In this document: positions 30,567-41,518 of the stretch, one piece after another
Position numbering within the stretch: position 1 is the stretch's first letter
Layout of the letters: each line of letters begins with the position of its first letter
Source: Paraburkholderia caballeronis
Lineage (GTDB): Bacteria; Pseudomonadota; Gammaproteobacteria; Burkholderiales; Burkholderiaceae
NCBI RefSeq assembly: GCF_900104845.1
Contig: NZ_FNSR01000002.1
Span: 930,001-994,000 of the forward strand
Direction of reading: 5' to 3'
Length of the DNA stretch: 64,000 nucleotides
Notes under the pieces: generated by a model
Told to the model about the DNA's origin: nothing
Seen by the model: only the letters and a program-made list of their open reading frames with translations
Databases searched by the model: none
Made by a program: the position numbers and the translations under genes

Positions 30567-31415
30567 TTATTCCGCCGCGCGCGTCTTCTGCTGCTGCTCG
30601 CCGAGGCCCTGGATGCCGAGGCGCACCGTCTGCCCCGCCTTCAGGAACACCGGCGACGGCTTGATGCCCATGCCGACGCCCGGCGGCGTGCCGGTCGAGA
30701 TCACGTCGCCCGGCTGCAGGCTCATGCACTGCGACAGGTACGACACGAGTTTCGCGACCGGAAAGATCATCGTGCGCGTGCTGCCGTTCTGGTAGCGATG
30801 GCCGTCCACGTCGAGCCACAGGTCGAGGTTCTGCGGATCGGGCACCTCGTCGCGCGTGACGAGCCACGGGCCGGTCGGGCCGAACGTGTCGAAACCCTTG
30901 CCCTTGTCCCACTGGCCGCCGCGCTCGATCTGCCATTCGCGCTCGGACACGTCGTTGATCACGCAGTAGCCGGCCACGTAGTCGAGCGCGTTCGCCTCGT
31001 TCACGTTCTTCGCGTACTTGCCGATCACGACGCCCAGTTCGACTTCCCAGTCGGTCTTGGTCGAGCCGCGCGGAATCTCGATGTCGTCGTTCGGGCCGAC
31101 GATCGCGCTCGTCCACTTGTTGAACACGACCGGCTCGGTTGGCACCGGCATCCCGGCTTCGGCCGCGTGGTCCGCGTAGTTCAGGCCGATGCAGACCATC
31201 TTGCCGATGCTGCCGACGCACGCGCCGATGCGCGGATTGCCTTCGACGAGCGGCAGCGACTTCGGATCGATCGCGCGCAGTTGCGCGAGGGCCGCGTCCG
31301 ACAGCGCGTCGCCCGCGATGTCGGCCACCTTGCCTTCGAGCGAGCGGATGCGGCCGTCCGCGTCGACGAGGCCCGGTTTCTCCTGGCCTTGCGGCCCAAA
31401 GCGAAGCAGTTTCAT
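30567..31415 (-). CDS. FAH-family hydrolase, likely 2,4-diketo-3-deoxy-L-fuconate hydrolase
   Basis: 282 residues. The family core is MVCIGLNYADHAAEAGMPVPTEPVVFNKW, then TKTDWEVELGVVIGK (metal-binding Glu residues) and GFDTFGPTGPWLVTRDEVPDPQNL, ending STGTPPGVGMG. In the oxidative L-fucose route this enzyme cleaves 2,4-diketo-3-deoxy-L-fuconate to pyruvate and L-lactate. The assignment rests on its place as the last gene of a pathway cluster containing dehydrogenase, lactonase, dehydratase and transporter genes. A rhamnose- or arabinose-derived diketo acid is the alternative. Confidence 0.82.
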   Translation of the reverse strand: MKLLRFGPQGQEKPGLVDADGRIRSLEGKVADIAGDALSDAALAQLRAIDPKSLPLVEGNPRIGACVGSIGKMVCIGLNYADHAAEAGMPVPTEPVVFNKWTSAIVGPNDDIEIPRGSTKTDWEVELGVVIGKYAKNVNEANALDYVAGYCVINDVSEREWQIERGGQWDKGKGFDTFGPTGPWLVTRDEVPDPQNLDLWLDVDGHRYQNGSTRTMIFPVAKLVSYLSQCMSLQPGDVISTGTPPGVGMGIKPSPVFLKAGQTVRLGIQGLGEQQQKTRAAE

Positions 31416-31504
31416 GTTGTGCGTTTCCTTGTTTGCGATTGTCCGTGAGAGGTTGCCGGGCGGCGCGCGCCGCCAGCGGGACCAGCCGGTCGGATCAGGT
31501 CGGA

Positions 31505-32257
31505 TCAGTTCACCCAGCCGCCGTCGATCACGTGCGCCTGGCCGGTCGTGAACGACGACTCGTCGGACGCGAGATACAGCGCGAGCGCCGCGATCTCCGC
31601 CGCGCTGCCGACGCGCCCCATCGGCTGGCGCGCGACGAACGCGGCGCGCGCCTCGTCGACGCTCGTGCCTTGCGCGCGCGCCTGCTCCGCGATGCGCGCC
31701 GCCAGCGACGGCGACGCGACGGTGCCGGGGCAGATCGCGTTGCAGCGGATGCCGCGCGTCACGAAGTCGGCCGCGACCGACTTCGTCAACCCTATCACAG
31801 CCGCCTTCGATGCGCCGTAAACGCAGCGGTTCGGCACGCCCTTCACGCTCGACGCCGCCGACGACATGTTGATGATCGACCCCGCGCCCTTCTCCAGCAT
31901 CGCCGGCAGGAACGCGCGGATGGTCCGGTACATCGCCTTCACGTTCAGGTCGAACGCGAAGTCCCAGTCGTCCTCGCTCGCTTCGAGGATCGAGCCCGCG
32001 TGCACGAAACCCGCGCAGTTGAACAGCACGTCGATCGTGCCGAGTTCGCGCGCGAGCGCGCCGATCGCCGCGCCGTCGCGCACGTCGAGTTGGCGCGCCT
32101 CGACCGGCAGCGCGGCGAGCCCGTCGATGCGGAGGTCGGTCGCGATCACGCGCGCGCCTTCGCTCGCGAACAGTTCGGCGGTCGCGAGGCCGATGCCCTG
32201 TCCCGCCGCCGTAATCAAGGCCGTCTTGCCGGCCAGTCGTTGTCCCCTGTCTGCCAT
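31505..32257 (-). CDS. SDR dehydrogenase, likely 2-keto-3-deoxy-L-fuconate dehydrogenase
   Basis: 250 residues, classical short-chain dehydrogenase: cofactor motif TAAGQGIG near 16-23, Asp after beta-2 (IATDLR) suggesting NAD preference, NCAG, INMSSAASS, and catalytic YGASK with Tyr147 and Lys151. C-terminal FTTGQAHVIDGGWVN. Predicted to oxidise the C4 hydroxyl of 2-keto-3-deoxy-L-fuconate, giving the diketo acid for the adjacent FAH hydrolase. The gene has GGAG upstream of its ATG and lies 89 bp before the hydrolase gene. Confidence 0.82.
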   Translation of the reverse strand: MADRGQRLAGKTALITAAGQGIGLATAELFASEGARVIATDLRIDGLAALPVEARQLDVRDGAAIGALARELGTIDVLFNCAGFVHAGSILEASEDDWDFAFDLNVKAMYRTIRAFLPAMLEKGAGSIINMSSAASSVKGVPNRCVYGASKAAVIGLTKSVAADFVTRGIRCNAICPGTVASPSLAARIAEQARAQGTSVDEARAAFVARQPMGRVGSAAEIAALALYLASDESSFTTGQAHVIDGGWVN

Positions 32258-32372
32258 CTGCCACTCCAGTCTGAATCGTGGCGGCGCGATGCCGGACGTA
32301 CCGGGATGCGCGCGCCGCCGGATTCGGTTGACGAAAATCCGGTTGACGAAATCTCGATTTGCGCCCGACCGA

Positions 32373-33233
32373 TCATAGCCGGTAGAACGCGGCCGCGTTC
32401 GCGCCGAACACCGCGGCGCGCTCGGCGTCGGACAGCGCGGCGAGCAGCCGGTGCGCGCACGCGTGCCACCGTTCGTAGTCGCCGTTCAGGTTCAGCACCG
32501 GCCAGTCGCTGCCCCACAGCAGCCGATGCGCGCCGAACGACGCGAGCAGATGCCCGACCCATGGCCGCAGCGTCGCGTCGTCCCAGCCGGGTCCGGACTC
32601 GGTGGCGAGGCCGGACAGCTTGCAGCACACCTGCGGATAATGCGCGAGCCGCGCGATCGCATCGGCCCATGCGGTCCAACCCGCGTTGCCGTCGCGGATC
32701 GGCGGCTTCGCGCCGTGGTCGATCACCACGCGCAGCGCCGGGTGCCGCTTCAGAAACGTTTCGAGCGCCGCCGCGTGACGCGTGAAGATCAACGCATCGA
32801 ACGCGAGGTCGTGCGCGATCAGCGCGTCGATCGCGCGCGCGGTCGGCGCGGTCGCGATCCAGTCGTCGTCGGGCAGGTCCTGCAACATGGGCCGCACGGC
32901 CTTCAGCTTCGGCTCGCGCGCGAGTTCGTCGATCAGCGCCGGCGCGGCCGGATCGTCGAGCGGCACCCAGCCGACGACACCCGCGATCGACGCGTCGCCA
33001 TGCGCGAGCTTCAGCAGATAACGCGTTTCGTCGATGGTCTGCGCGGCCTGCACGACGACCGTCCTCGCGATACCGGCATCCGCGCGCAGCGGCGCGAGAT
33101 CGGCGGGGCCGAACGGACGGAACAGCGCGGTCAGCGACGGCGTAAGCCAGCCGTAATCGCCGCGCGCCGGGTCCCAGTAGTGCTGGTGCGCGTCGATCTG
33201 CACGTCGGGGAGCAGCGGGCGGGGCGTCGCCAT
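32373..33233 (-). CDS. Amidohydrolase-fold lactonase, likely L-fuconolactonase
   Basis: 286 residues, TIM-barrel amidohydrolase-2 family. The metal motif HxH is at His16/His18 (QIDAHQHYWDPARGDYGWL), an opening characteristic of the L-rhamnono/fuconolactonase group. Later blocks are GVVGWVPLDDP, VIDHGAKPPI, CCKLSGLATESG and RLLWGSDWPVLNLNGDYERW with the late Asp. It should hydrolyse L-fucono-lactone to L-fuconate. The start is one base after the stop of the upstream aldo/keto reductase gene (TGA-C-ATG), so the two are coupled. Confidence 0.85.
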   Translation of the reverse strand: MATPRPLLPDVQIDAHQHYWDPARGDYGWLTPSLTALFRPFGPADLAPLRADAGIARTVVVQAAQTIDETRYLLKLAHGDASIAGVVGWVPLDDPAAPALIDELAREPKLKAVRPMLQDLPDDDWIATAPTARAIDALIAHDLAFDALIFTRHAAALETFLKRHPALRVVIDHGAKPPIRDGNAGWTAWADAIARLAHYPQVCCKLSGLATESGPGWDDATLRPWVGHLLASFGAHRLLWGSDWPVLNLNGDYERWHACAHRLLAALSDAERAAVFGANAAAFYRL

Positions 33234-33234
33234 G

Positions 33235-34281
33235 TCAAGCTCGCGGCGCCGGCGCGCGCGCGTCGAGCAGCCCTTCGTCGCGCAGCGCCGTCCACAGCGC
33301 GGACGGGATCGGCTGCGCGAACGACGCGACGTTCTCCTGCAACTCCGCGACGCTGCGCGCGCCGTTCAGCACGGTCGCGACGGCCGGATGCGCATACGGG
33401 AATTGCAGCGCGGCGGCCGCGAGCGGCACGCCGTGCGCGCGGCACACCGCTTCGAGCCGCGCGACGCGCTCGATCACGTCGGGCGGCGCGGCGCCGTAGT
33501 TGAACTTGCGATCGCCCTCGACGCCGTGCGCGAGAATCCCCGAATTGAACGCGCCGCCAAGCAGGATGCTGACGCCGCGCTCGATGCACTTCGGCAGCAG
33601 GTCGTCGAGCGGCGCCTGTTCGAGCAGCGTGTAGCGTCCGGCGAGCAGCGCGCAGTCGATGTCGAATTCGCGGATCGCGTCGAGGATCACTTCGCGCTCG
33701 TTCACGCCGAAGCCGATCGCCTTCACCGCGCCGCGCGAGCGCAGTTCGTCGAGCGCGCGAAAGCCGCCCCCGGTCAACTGCTGCCAGTAGTGCGGATGAC
33801 GGTCGCCGTGCGTGAAGCGGCCGATGTCGTGCACGAGCAGGATGTCGATGTCGGTGATGCCGAGCCGCTGCTGGCTGTCCTCGAACGAACGCAGGATGCC
33901 GTCGTAGGTGTAGTCGTAGATCGCCTCGAACGGCAGCGGGTTTTGCCAGCCCTCGCTGCCGTCGTCCGGATGCGTGCGCGGCACGAAGCGGCGGCCGACC
34001 TTGGTGGACAGCACGTAGTCGCCGCGCGGATGACGCCGCAGCGCGGCGCCGAGCCGATGCTCGGCTTTCGTGTGGCCGTAGTGCGGCGCGGTGTCGAAGA
34101 AGCGGATGCCCGCGTTCCATGCGGCATCGACGGTTGCCTGCGCTTCTTCTTCGGTGAGGTCGCGATAGAGGCCGCCGAGCGGCGCGGTGCCGAGCGACAG
34201 CGCGGTGACTTCGAGCGCCGTGCGGCCGATGCGGCGGCGCTGGGCGATCTGGGTCGGGTCAGGCTGGGACGGCTGCGACAT
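33235..34281 (-). CDS. Aldo/keto reductase, likely L-fucose (aldose) 1-dehydrogenase
   Basis: 348 residues. The AKR catalytic residues are visible: Asp63 and Tyr68 in FFDTAPHYGHTKAEHRLG, Lys94 in LSTKVGR and the His in DILLVHDIGRF. The sequence resembles D-threo-aldose 1-dehydrogenases, which oxidise L-fucose, L-galactose or D-arabinose to the 1,5- or 1,4-lactone with NAD(P). It is the first enzymatic step of the pathway encoded downstream. The GGAG before the ATG is about 9 bases away. Confidence 0.87.
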   Translation of the reverse strand: MSQPSQPDPTQIAQRRRIGRTALEVTALSLGTAPLGGLYRDLTEEEAQATVDAAWNAGIRFFDTAPHYGHTKAEHRLGAALRRHPRGDYVLSTKVGRRFVPRTHPDDGSEGWQNPLPFEAIYDYTYDGILRSFEDSQQRLGITDIDILLVHDIGRFTHGDRHPHYWQQLTGGGFRALDELRSRGAVKAIGFGVNEREVILDAIREFDIDCALLAGRYTLLEQAPLDDLLPKCIERGVSILLGGAFNSGILAHGVEGDRKFNYGAAPPDVIERVARLEAVCRAHGVPLAAAALQFPYAHPAVATVLNGARSVAELQENVASFAQPIPSALWTALRDEGLLDARAPAPRA

Positions 34282-34487
34282 GCGGGGGGTCTCCGGTTGT
34301 ATCGGTCCGAGTTAGCGCTTTAGCGCTTACTCCAATTCCATGCGAAATGGCGGCGGTCGGGGTTAGGTTCTCGCTGGCCGCCGCGCGAGTTCACGCAATC
34401 ATCGTCCATCCGATGCCGTTCGATTGCCGTACCTCGTCGTGCCGTCCTGCGGCCGCCCGGCTCACCGACTGCCGGCCTACCCCCACT

Positions 34488-35852
34488 TCAATGCGCCGCG
34501 ATCTCCACAACCGCCACCCGCGCACTCGCCGGCAAACACGCCGGCCCAACCGGCTCGAACGTCTTGTACGTGAGAATGAATTCCTGATGCCCGAGCGACT
34601 CCGACTTCGAGCGCGCGCCGCCCGCGACGGCCACGGTCCGCTCGAACACCTCGCGGCCCACCTCGTCGAGCGTCGCGTGGCCTTCGAGGATGCGGCCCGC
34701 ATCCACGTCCATGTCGCCGGACAGGTTGCGGTACGTGAGCGGATTCGCGCACACCTTGACGACCGGCGAGATGGCCGACCCGACCACCGACCCGCGCCCG
34801 GTCGTGAACAGGATCACGTGCGCGCCACACGCGATCAGCTCCGCGATCTCCGCGTTGTCGCTGATGTTCGGGAAGCCGAAACGCGGCTCGCCGTCCGGCA
34901 CCACGTCGAGCAGATAGAGGCCGCCGGTCGGCGGCACGTCGCCGGGCTTCACGATGCCGACGATCGGCGACGCGCCGCTCTTCGCATACGCGCCGAGCGA
35001 CTTCTCCTCCTGGGTCGTGAGCCCGCCGTCCGCATTGCCGACCGCGAACGACCCGTGACCGAGAATCGAGTAGTAGCGAGCGGCCTTCGCGACGGACGCG
35101 ACGATCTCGTCGCCGAGTTCGGGCCGCGCCGCGCGGTTCTTCATGTGGTACTCGCAGCCGACCAGTTCGCCGGTTTCCTCGAAGATGCAGCTCGCGCCCG
35201 CGTCGATCAGCAGGTCGAACGCGCGGCCCACCGCCGGGTTCGCGGTGATCCCGCTCGTGCCGTCCGAACCGCCGCAGATCGTGCCGACAATGAGTTCGTC
35301 GAGCCGCATCGGCACCCTGCGCTGCACGGCCAGTTGCGCGCGCGCGCCGCGCACCCAGTCCACGCCGTACTGGATCGTGCTGCGCGTGCCGCCCTTCTCC
35401 TGGATCGTCAGCACCTCGACCGGCCGGCCGCTGTCGCGCACGAGGTCCGCGAGATAGTGCTTGTTCATGCTCTCGCAGCCGAGCGACACGAACAGAACCG
35501 CGCCGACGTTCGGATGCGTCGCGAGCCGCGCGAGCATCTTCTCCGCGTAGCTGTTCGGAAAGCAACCAGGAAAGCCGATCAGATGCACCGGCGGCTCGTG
35601 CGGTTCGCCGGAGGTGGACGCGTCGTCGCCGAACGCGTCGAACGGCTCGCGGAACTGCGCGGCGATCTCGCGCGCGACGTGATGCGCGCATTCGACCAGA
35701 TACGCGACCGCGACCACGTTGCGGATGCCCTTGCGGCCGTCGCTGCGAAGCCAGCCTTCGAGCATCGGCGGTTGTGCCGCGGCGCGCGGCGTGCTGACTG
35801 CGTTGTCCTTCGCTGCGCCCCCCAAGGGGACTTGCTTCGCTGCGTCGTTCAT
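34488..35852 (-). CDS. UxaA-family dehydratase large subunit, likely L-fuconate dehydratase
   Basis: 454 residues matching the C-terminal region of altronate/galactarate dehydratases: GWLRSDGRKGIRNVVAVAYLVECAHHV, LIGFPGCFPNSYAEKML, LGCESMN, GTICGGSDGTSGITANPAVGRAFDLLI, HGSFAVGNADGGLTTQEEKS and PNISDNAEIAELIACGAHVILFTTGRGSVVG. Cys residues in GFPGCF, SLGCES and TICGG are candidate iron or cluster ligands. Canonical UxaA is a single ~495-residue chain; here its N-terminal SAF domain is encoded separately just upstream. Predicted to dehydrate L-fuconate to 2-keto-3-deoxy-L-fuconate. Confidence 0.82.
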   Translation of the reverse strand: MNDAAKQVPLGGAAKDNAVSTPRAAAQPPMLEGWLRSDGRKGIRNVVAVAYLVECAHHVAREIAAQFREPFDAFGDDASTSGEPHEPPVHLIGFPGCFPNSYAEKMLARLATHPNVGAVLFVSLGCESMNKHYLADLVRDSGRPVEVLTIQEKGGTRSTIQYGVDWVRGARAQLAVQRRVPMRLDELIVGTICGGSDGTSGITANPAVGRAFDLLIDAGASCIFEETGELVGCEYHMKNRAARPELGDEIVASVAKAARYYSILGHGSFAVGNADGGLTTQEEKSLGAYAKSGASPIVGIVKPGDVPPTGGLYLLDVVPDGEPRFGFPNISDNAEIAELIACGAHVILFTTGRGSVVGSAISPVVKVCANPLTYRNLSGDMDVDAGRILEGHATLDEVGREVFERTVAVAGGARSKSESLGHQEFILTYKTFEPVGPACLPASARVAVVEIAAH

Positions 35853-35882
35853 GACGGTTTCCTGCGTGCGGCTCGCGCCGCG

Positions 35883-36209
35883 TCAGTGATGCACGAACTC
35901 GTGGCCCGCGTCGTGCGTATAGGTGGGCAGATAATCGCTTTCGAGGTTGTGCGTGTGCAGATGCTCGCCGCGCGCGACCGCCGCCGTCACGTGGCCGATC
36001 GGCGCGCCGTAGCGGACCACCTTGTCGTCCTTCGCGAGCGCGCGGCGCGCGACCTTGTGGCCGAGTTCGACGGTCTTCGCGAACGTCACGCGCTCGCCCT
36101 CGATCTCGACCGTCTCGCCGGCCGCGAGCCGCGCCGCCGCGATCAGGCAGTTGTCGTCGGGGCTCAACAGCAGCAGGCGCGCGTCGGTATGCTGGGTACG
36201 GCGGCTCAA
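35883..36209 (-). CDS. SAF-domain small subunit of the UxaA-type dehydratase
   Basis: 108 residues from a TTG ending at 36209, chosen for the GGAG seven bases upstream and because the family sequence begins there (SRRTQHTDARLLLLSPDDNCLIAAARL). SAF-domain features are ETVEIEGERVTFAKTVELGHKVARRAL and VVRYGAPIGHVTAAVARGEHLHTHNLES, equivalent to the N-terminal domain of fused UxaA. It lies 20 bp downstream of the permease gene and 30 bp upstream of the large subunit. A TTG start may set subunit dosage. Confidence 0.78.
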   Translation of the reverse strand: MSRRTQHTDARLLLLSPDDNCLIAAARLAAGETVEIEGERVTFAKTVELGHKVARRALAKDDKVVRYGAPIGHVTAAVARGEHLHTHNLESDYLPTYTHDAGHEFVHH

Positions 36210-36229
36210 GATGGTTCTCCGTTGAATGC

Positions 36230-37262
36230 TCAGTTCTGGCCTTCGCCGCCCGCGAGGCGCGCGACCATCAGCGAGCCGAGGATGATCGCGCCGTAGATCG
36301 CCTGGATCCAGAACGACGGCACCTGTGCGAGCGTCAGCAGGTTCTGCACGACGCCGAGCAGCAGCACGCCGGACAGCGCGCCGAACATCGTGCCTCTGCC
36401 GCCGTCGAGCGAGATGCCGCCGATCACCGCCGCCGCGAACACGGTGAAGATCATCCCGTTGCCCTGGTTCGCGTTGATCGCGCCGACGTAGCCGGTCACG
36501 ATCAGGCCGCCGATCGCCGCGAGGATGCTGCCGAGCACGAACACGCCCCACGTAATGCGCTCGACGCTGATGCCCGCCGCGCGCGCCGCGTCCGGATTGC
36601 CGCCGATCGCATAGAGCGCGCGGCCGAGCCGGTGGTAGCGCAGCATGAACGCGGCGACGGCGAACGCGGCGGCCGCGAGCCACACCGACAGCGGCAGCCC
36701 GAGCACGATCGTCGTCGCGAGCGTGAAGAACGACGGCGGCATGTCGAACAGCGTGCCGCCCTTGGTCGCGCCGACCAGCATCCCGCGCAGCACGATCAGC
36801 ATCGCGAGCGTGACGATGAACGCATTCAGGCGCAGCCGCACGACGAGGAAGCCGTTCACGTAGCCGATCAGCGCGCCGACCACGACGATCGCGGCAAGCC
36901 CCGCGAACGCCGGCCATTGCAGCCCGAAACCGGCGGACGCGGCCGGCATCACGAGCATCGCGCCGACCGCCGGCGCGATGCCGACCGTCGATTCGAGCGA
37001 CAGGTCGAACTTGCCGGTCAGCACGATCAGCGATTCCGCGAGCACGACGAGCGCGAGCGCGGCCGATGCGCCGAGCACGCTGATGAGGTTCGCCTTCGTC
37101 AGAAAGCTCGGGCTCACGAACGCGCCGATCACGATCAGCAGCACGAGCGCAGGCAGCAGCGCGAAGTCGCGCAGCCGGGCGAGTTCGATGCGCGGTCCGG
37201 CGCGGCCCTTCTGCGCGGCCGCCGGGTCGGAGCCGGCGGTCGCGAACGCCGGCGTCGAAACA

Positions 37263-37273
<11 letters not shown>
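36230..37273 (-). CDS. Sugar ABC transporter permease (RbsC type)
   Basis: 347 residues from the ATG ending at 37273. The start lies inside the last codons of the ATPase gene (11-bp overlap), so translation is coupled. There are eight to ten hydrophobic segments with the ribose-type permease blocks LVVLAESLIVLTGKFDLSLESTVGIA, LNAFIVTLAMLIVLRGMLVG, YAIGGNPDAARAAGISVERI and AAAVIGGISLDGGRGTMFGALSGVLLLGVVQNLL. It should form the membrane channel of a pentose/6-deoxyhexose importer, presumably for L-fucose by context. Confidence 0.9.
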
Positions 37274-38824
<1,551 letters not shown>

Positions 38825-38828
<4 letters not shown>

Positions 38829-39919
38829 TTGATCGTGTTGCCCCACAGGTTCTTGTCGTCGACGTTCTGCTTCGTCACGAGCGGCGCCGGCAACTGGTCT
38901 TCGAGAATCCCCGGCTGAAGCTGGATGATCGTGCTGTCGTGATCGGTCTTGCCCGGCTTGAACGTCTTGCCTTCGAGCGCCGCCTTGATGTAGTACAGCC
39001 CGTACTTCGCATACAGGTCCGCCGGCTGCGATACGGTCGCGTCGATCTCGCCCTTGCGGATCGCGTCGAACTCCTGCGGAATCCCGTCGTTGCTCACGAT
39101 CACGATGTGCTTCGCGTCGCCGGCCGGCACCAGCAACTGCTTGCGGCGCAGCGTCTGCAGCGTCGGCGACAGGTACACGCCGCCCGCCTGCATGTAGATC
39201 GCCTTCACGTCCGGGTTCGCGGTCAGCAGGCTGTCGAGCGCGCTCGCCGCGACGTCGCCCTTCCAGCCGGCCGGAATCTCCAGCAGCGACAGGCCCGGAT
39301 AGCTCTTCAGGCACGCGCGGAACGCCTCGCTGCGGTCGCGGCCGTTCACCGACGCGAGGTCGCCCATGATCTGCACCACCTTGCCCGACTTCACGTGCTC
39401 GCCGATGTAGCGGCACGCCTTTTCGCCGTATGCGTGGTTGTCCGCGCGCACGACCATCGCGACCTGGCCCTGCGTCGGCGCGACGTCCACCGCGACCACC
39501 TTCACGTCCTTCTGCGACGCGTTCGTCAGCGCACGGCTGATCGCGGCCGAATCGATCGGCCCGACCACGATGCCCTTCGCGCCGAGATTCACCATGTTGT
39601 TCATGTCGGTGATCTGCTGCGCGGGGTCGTTGTTCGAGTTGACGGGCGCGAGGATGTCGATGCCCATCTCCTTCGCGTACACGGTCAGATAGTTGTTGTA
39701 CGACTGCCAGAACGGCGACGTGAGAAGCGGCAGGCCGAGGCCCACCTTGCCGCTTTCGGCCGCGCCTGCCGCGCCGGACGATGCGAGCGCGGCCGCGCAC
39801 GCGGCGGCGATGCCGAAGCCCTTCGCCGCGCCGGCCGCGCGCGCCGCGGCCTGTCGAGCGGCGCGAGCCGCGGTTCCCGTGAAGCGGCGGGCCGTGAACG
39901 GCCCCGATGCGAACGCCAT
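38825..39919 (-). CDS. Periplasmic sugar-binding protein of the ABC importer
   Basis: 364 residues. A long Ala/Arg-rich export signal (to about residue 53, ...AALASSGAAGAAES) precedes a type-I binding-protein fold: KVGLGLPLLTSPFWQSYNNYLTVYAKEMGIDI, NMVNLGAKGIVVGPIDSAAIS, IMGDLASVNGRDRSEAFRACL, QAGGVYLSPTLQTL and VSNDGIPQEFDAIRKGEIDATVSQP. It leads the operon binding protein - ATPase - permease - SAF - dehydratase - AKR - lactonase - SDR - hydrolase, with AGGAG upstream. Ligand L-fucose or a similar sugar is inferred from the enzymes that follow. Confidence 0.88.
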
Positions 39920-40083
39920 GTCTGTCTCCTGTCGATCGGCGTGGGCGCTTCAGCGCCTGCGCCGATCCCATCCAAGATGGTTGTTGATTGTGTCGTCGTG
40001 AAACATCCGTATTGCGGGCTGCCTTGCGGGACGGCCTGCGCGTCGTTTCAACTGCCGTTTTCCCGACTTTCCGACATTGGTGC

Positions 40084-40135
40084 ACGTTCATTCACCAATG
40101 AACGTATTATTCATATACGGACTCCACAAGGTCAA
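40084..40135 (-). promoter_or_regulatory. Promoter and operator of the sugar operon
   Basis: On the minus strand, TTGACC (40130-40135) and AATAAT (40106-40111) are 18 bp apart. Directly downstream, a perfect 9-bp inverted repeat ACGTTCATT-CACC-AATGAACGT spans 40084-40105, covering the expected transcript start. This is a repressor position, and the divergent IclR gene is the obvious candidate binder. Repression relieved by a pathway intermediate is inference. Confidence 0.7.
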
Positions 40136-40207
40136 GGACTGTGCGGCGCACCATGCGTCCGTGCTTTCCCTGGGCCGCGGGCCTACACTCATGCGCCGGA
40201 CAATCGA

Positions 40208-41080
40208 ATGAAAAACGCCACCGGAAACCGACGACAGAAGATGGACGACCAGGCTACGACCAGCGGCGAATCCGACGCCCGCGACGCCCGCGACGACGCG
40301 GACCGCTACCGCGCGCCCGCGCTCGACAAGGGGCTCGACATCCTCGAACTGCTCGCGGAACAGCAGGGCGGGCTGACGCGCGCGGAGATCACGAAGGCGC
40401 TCGGCCGCAACGCGAGCGAGATCTACCGGATGCTGGAGCGGCTCGTCGCGCGGCAATACGTGACGCGCTCCGAGGCCGGCGACCGCTACACGCTGAGCCT
40501 GAAGCTGTTCGCGCTCGCGCACCGGCATCCGCCGATGGAGCGCCTGATCGCGCAGGCGCTGCCGCTGATGCAGCGTTTCGCGAACGACGCGGAGCAGTCG
40601 TGCCATCTCGCGGTGTACGACCGCGGCAACCTGCTGGTGATCGCGCAGGTGGACGGCCCCGGCACGTGGGGCATTTCGGTGCGGCTGGGCTCGCGGGTCG
40701 GCCTCGTCGATACGAGTTCGGGGCGCACGATCCTCGCGTACCAGACGCCGGAGCAAAGCGCGCACATGCTCGCGGAGCACACGAAGGTGAAGGGCGAGGT
40801 GACGATCGACCACGCGGCGCTGTCGGCCGCGTGCGCGCGGATCCGCAAGGCGGGTTTCTCGCGCAAGGACAGCCAGCAGATATTCGGCGTGACCGACGTG
40901 ACGTTCCCGGTGCTCGGGCCGTCGGGCCAGGCGATCGCGGCGCTCACGTGCCCGTTCCTGAAGCGGATCGACGAATACGTCGCGCCGTCGCTCGACGATG
41001 CGACCGGGATGCTGCGCAAGACCGTCGATGAACTGTCGGTGTTTCGCGAGCCGGAGGCGGCGGCGGGGGGGAAGGCGTAG
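40208..41080 (+). CDS. IclR-family regulator of the sugar operon
   Basis: 290 residues from ATG 40208; ATG 40241 (MDDQATTSGE) is an alternative, neither with a strong ribosome site. The winged helix-turn-helix is near 38-100 (ALDKGLDILELLAEQQGGLTRAEITKALGRNASEIYRMLERLVARQYVTR). The IclR effector domain follows with SCHLAVYDRGNLLVIAQVDGPG, SSGRTILAYQTPEQ and FGVTDVTFPVLGPSGQAIAALTCPFL. Its divergent position next to the ABC/fucose operon, with a palindrome in between, makes it the likely local regulator. Confidence 0.88.
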   Translation: MKNATGNRRQKMDDQATTSGESDARDARDDADRYRAPALDKGLDILELLAEQQGGLTRAEITKALGRNASEIYRMLERLVARQYVTRSEAGDRYTLSLKLFALAHRHPPMERLIAQALPLMQRFANDAEQSCHLAVYDRGNLLVIAQVDGPGTWGISVRLGSRVGLVDTSSGRTILAYQTPEQSAHMLAEHTKVKGEVTIDHAALSAACARIRKAGFSRKDSQQIFGVTDVTFPVLGPSGQAIAALTCPFLKRIDEYVAPSLDDATGMLRKTVDELSVFREPEAAAGGKA

Positions 41081-41140
41081 CGGAGCGGCGGCGGTCCACC
41101 TGCGGACCGTCTGCACAATCCTCCCCTCGGCCCTGCAACG

Positions 41141-41518
41141 TTAGTGGGCAGAAGGCGACGAACCCTGGTCGTGTGACGACAGTGCCCCAGCGCTCCATTT
41201 GCCGTTGAGCAAGGCCTCATGAAGCATGCCGACTGTTAGCGGTTCTCTTTTTAAACAGTGCCTTCTTCTCATCACGTATTTGACAAGAAAGTGATACAGA
41301 ATGCCTTCCCCCTCCATCAAAAAGTATCGATGGAAGTCGTAATCTCCTCTTTCTATACCGAAAGCCTCAAAGAACCGTTGCATAAAAAAATCGGCTTCGT
41401 CCCCTTGCTGGCCTAGATCGCCTTCGACGGACATATCCGGCGTAATCGCTATTTTCGATGAGAGGCAAGCCTCCCTCCTGACGAACGACTCCAGGCTTTC
41501 CCATGAACGATTTTCCAT
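41141..41518 (-). CDS. DUF1493-like (acyl-carrier-protein-like) small protein
   Basis: 125 residues from the ATG ending at 41518, which overlaps the upstream stop by one base (TGATG). The pattern ITPDMSVEGDLGQQGDEADFFMQRFFEAFGIERGDYDFHRYF matches DUF1493, whose fold resembles acyl carrier proteins (a D-x-G-x-D-like acidic turn followed by a helix). The Ser attachment site of true carrier proteins is not seen. It is acidic at the N-terminus and basic near the C-terminus. The pairing with a small membrane protein recalls effector/immunity or toxin/antidote couples. Lower GC than the flanks. Confidence 0.65.
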   Translation of the reverse strand: MENRSWESLESFVRREACLSSKIAITPDMSVEGDLGQQGDEADFFMQRFFEAFGIERGDYDFHRYFLMEGEGILYHFLVKYVMRRRHCLKREPLTVGMLHEALLNGKWSAGALSSHDQGSSPSAH

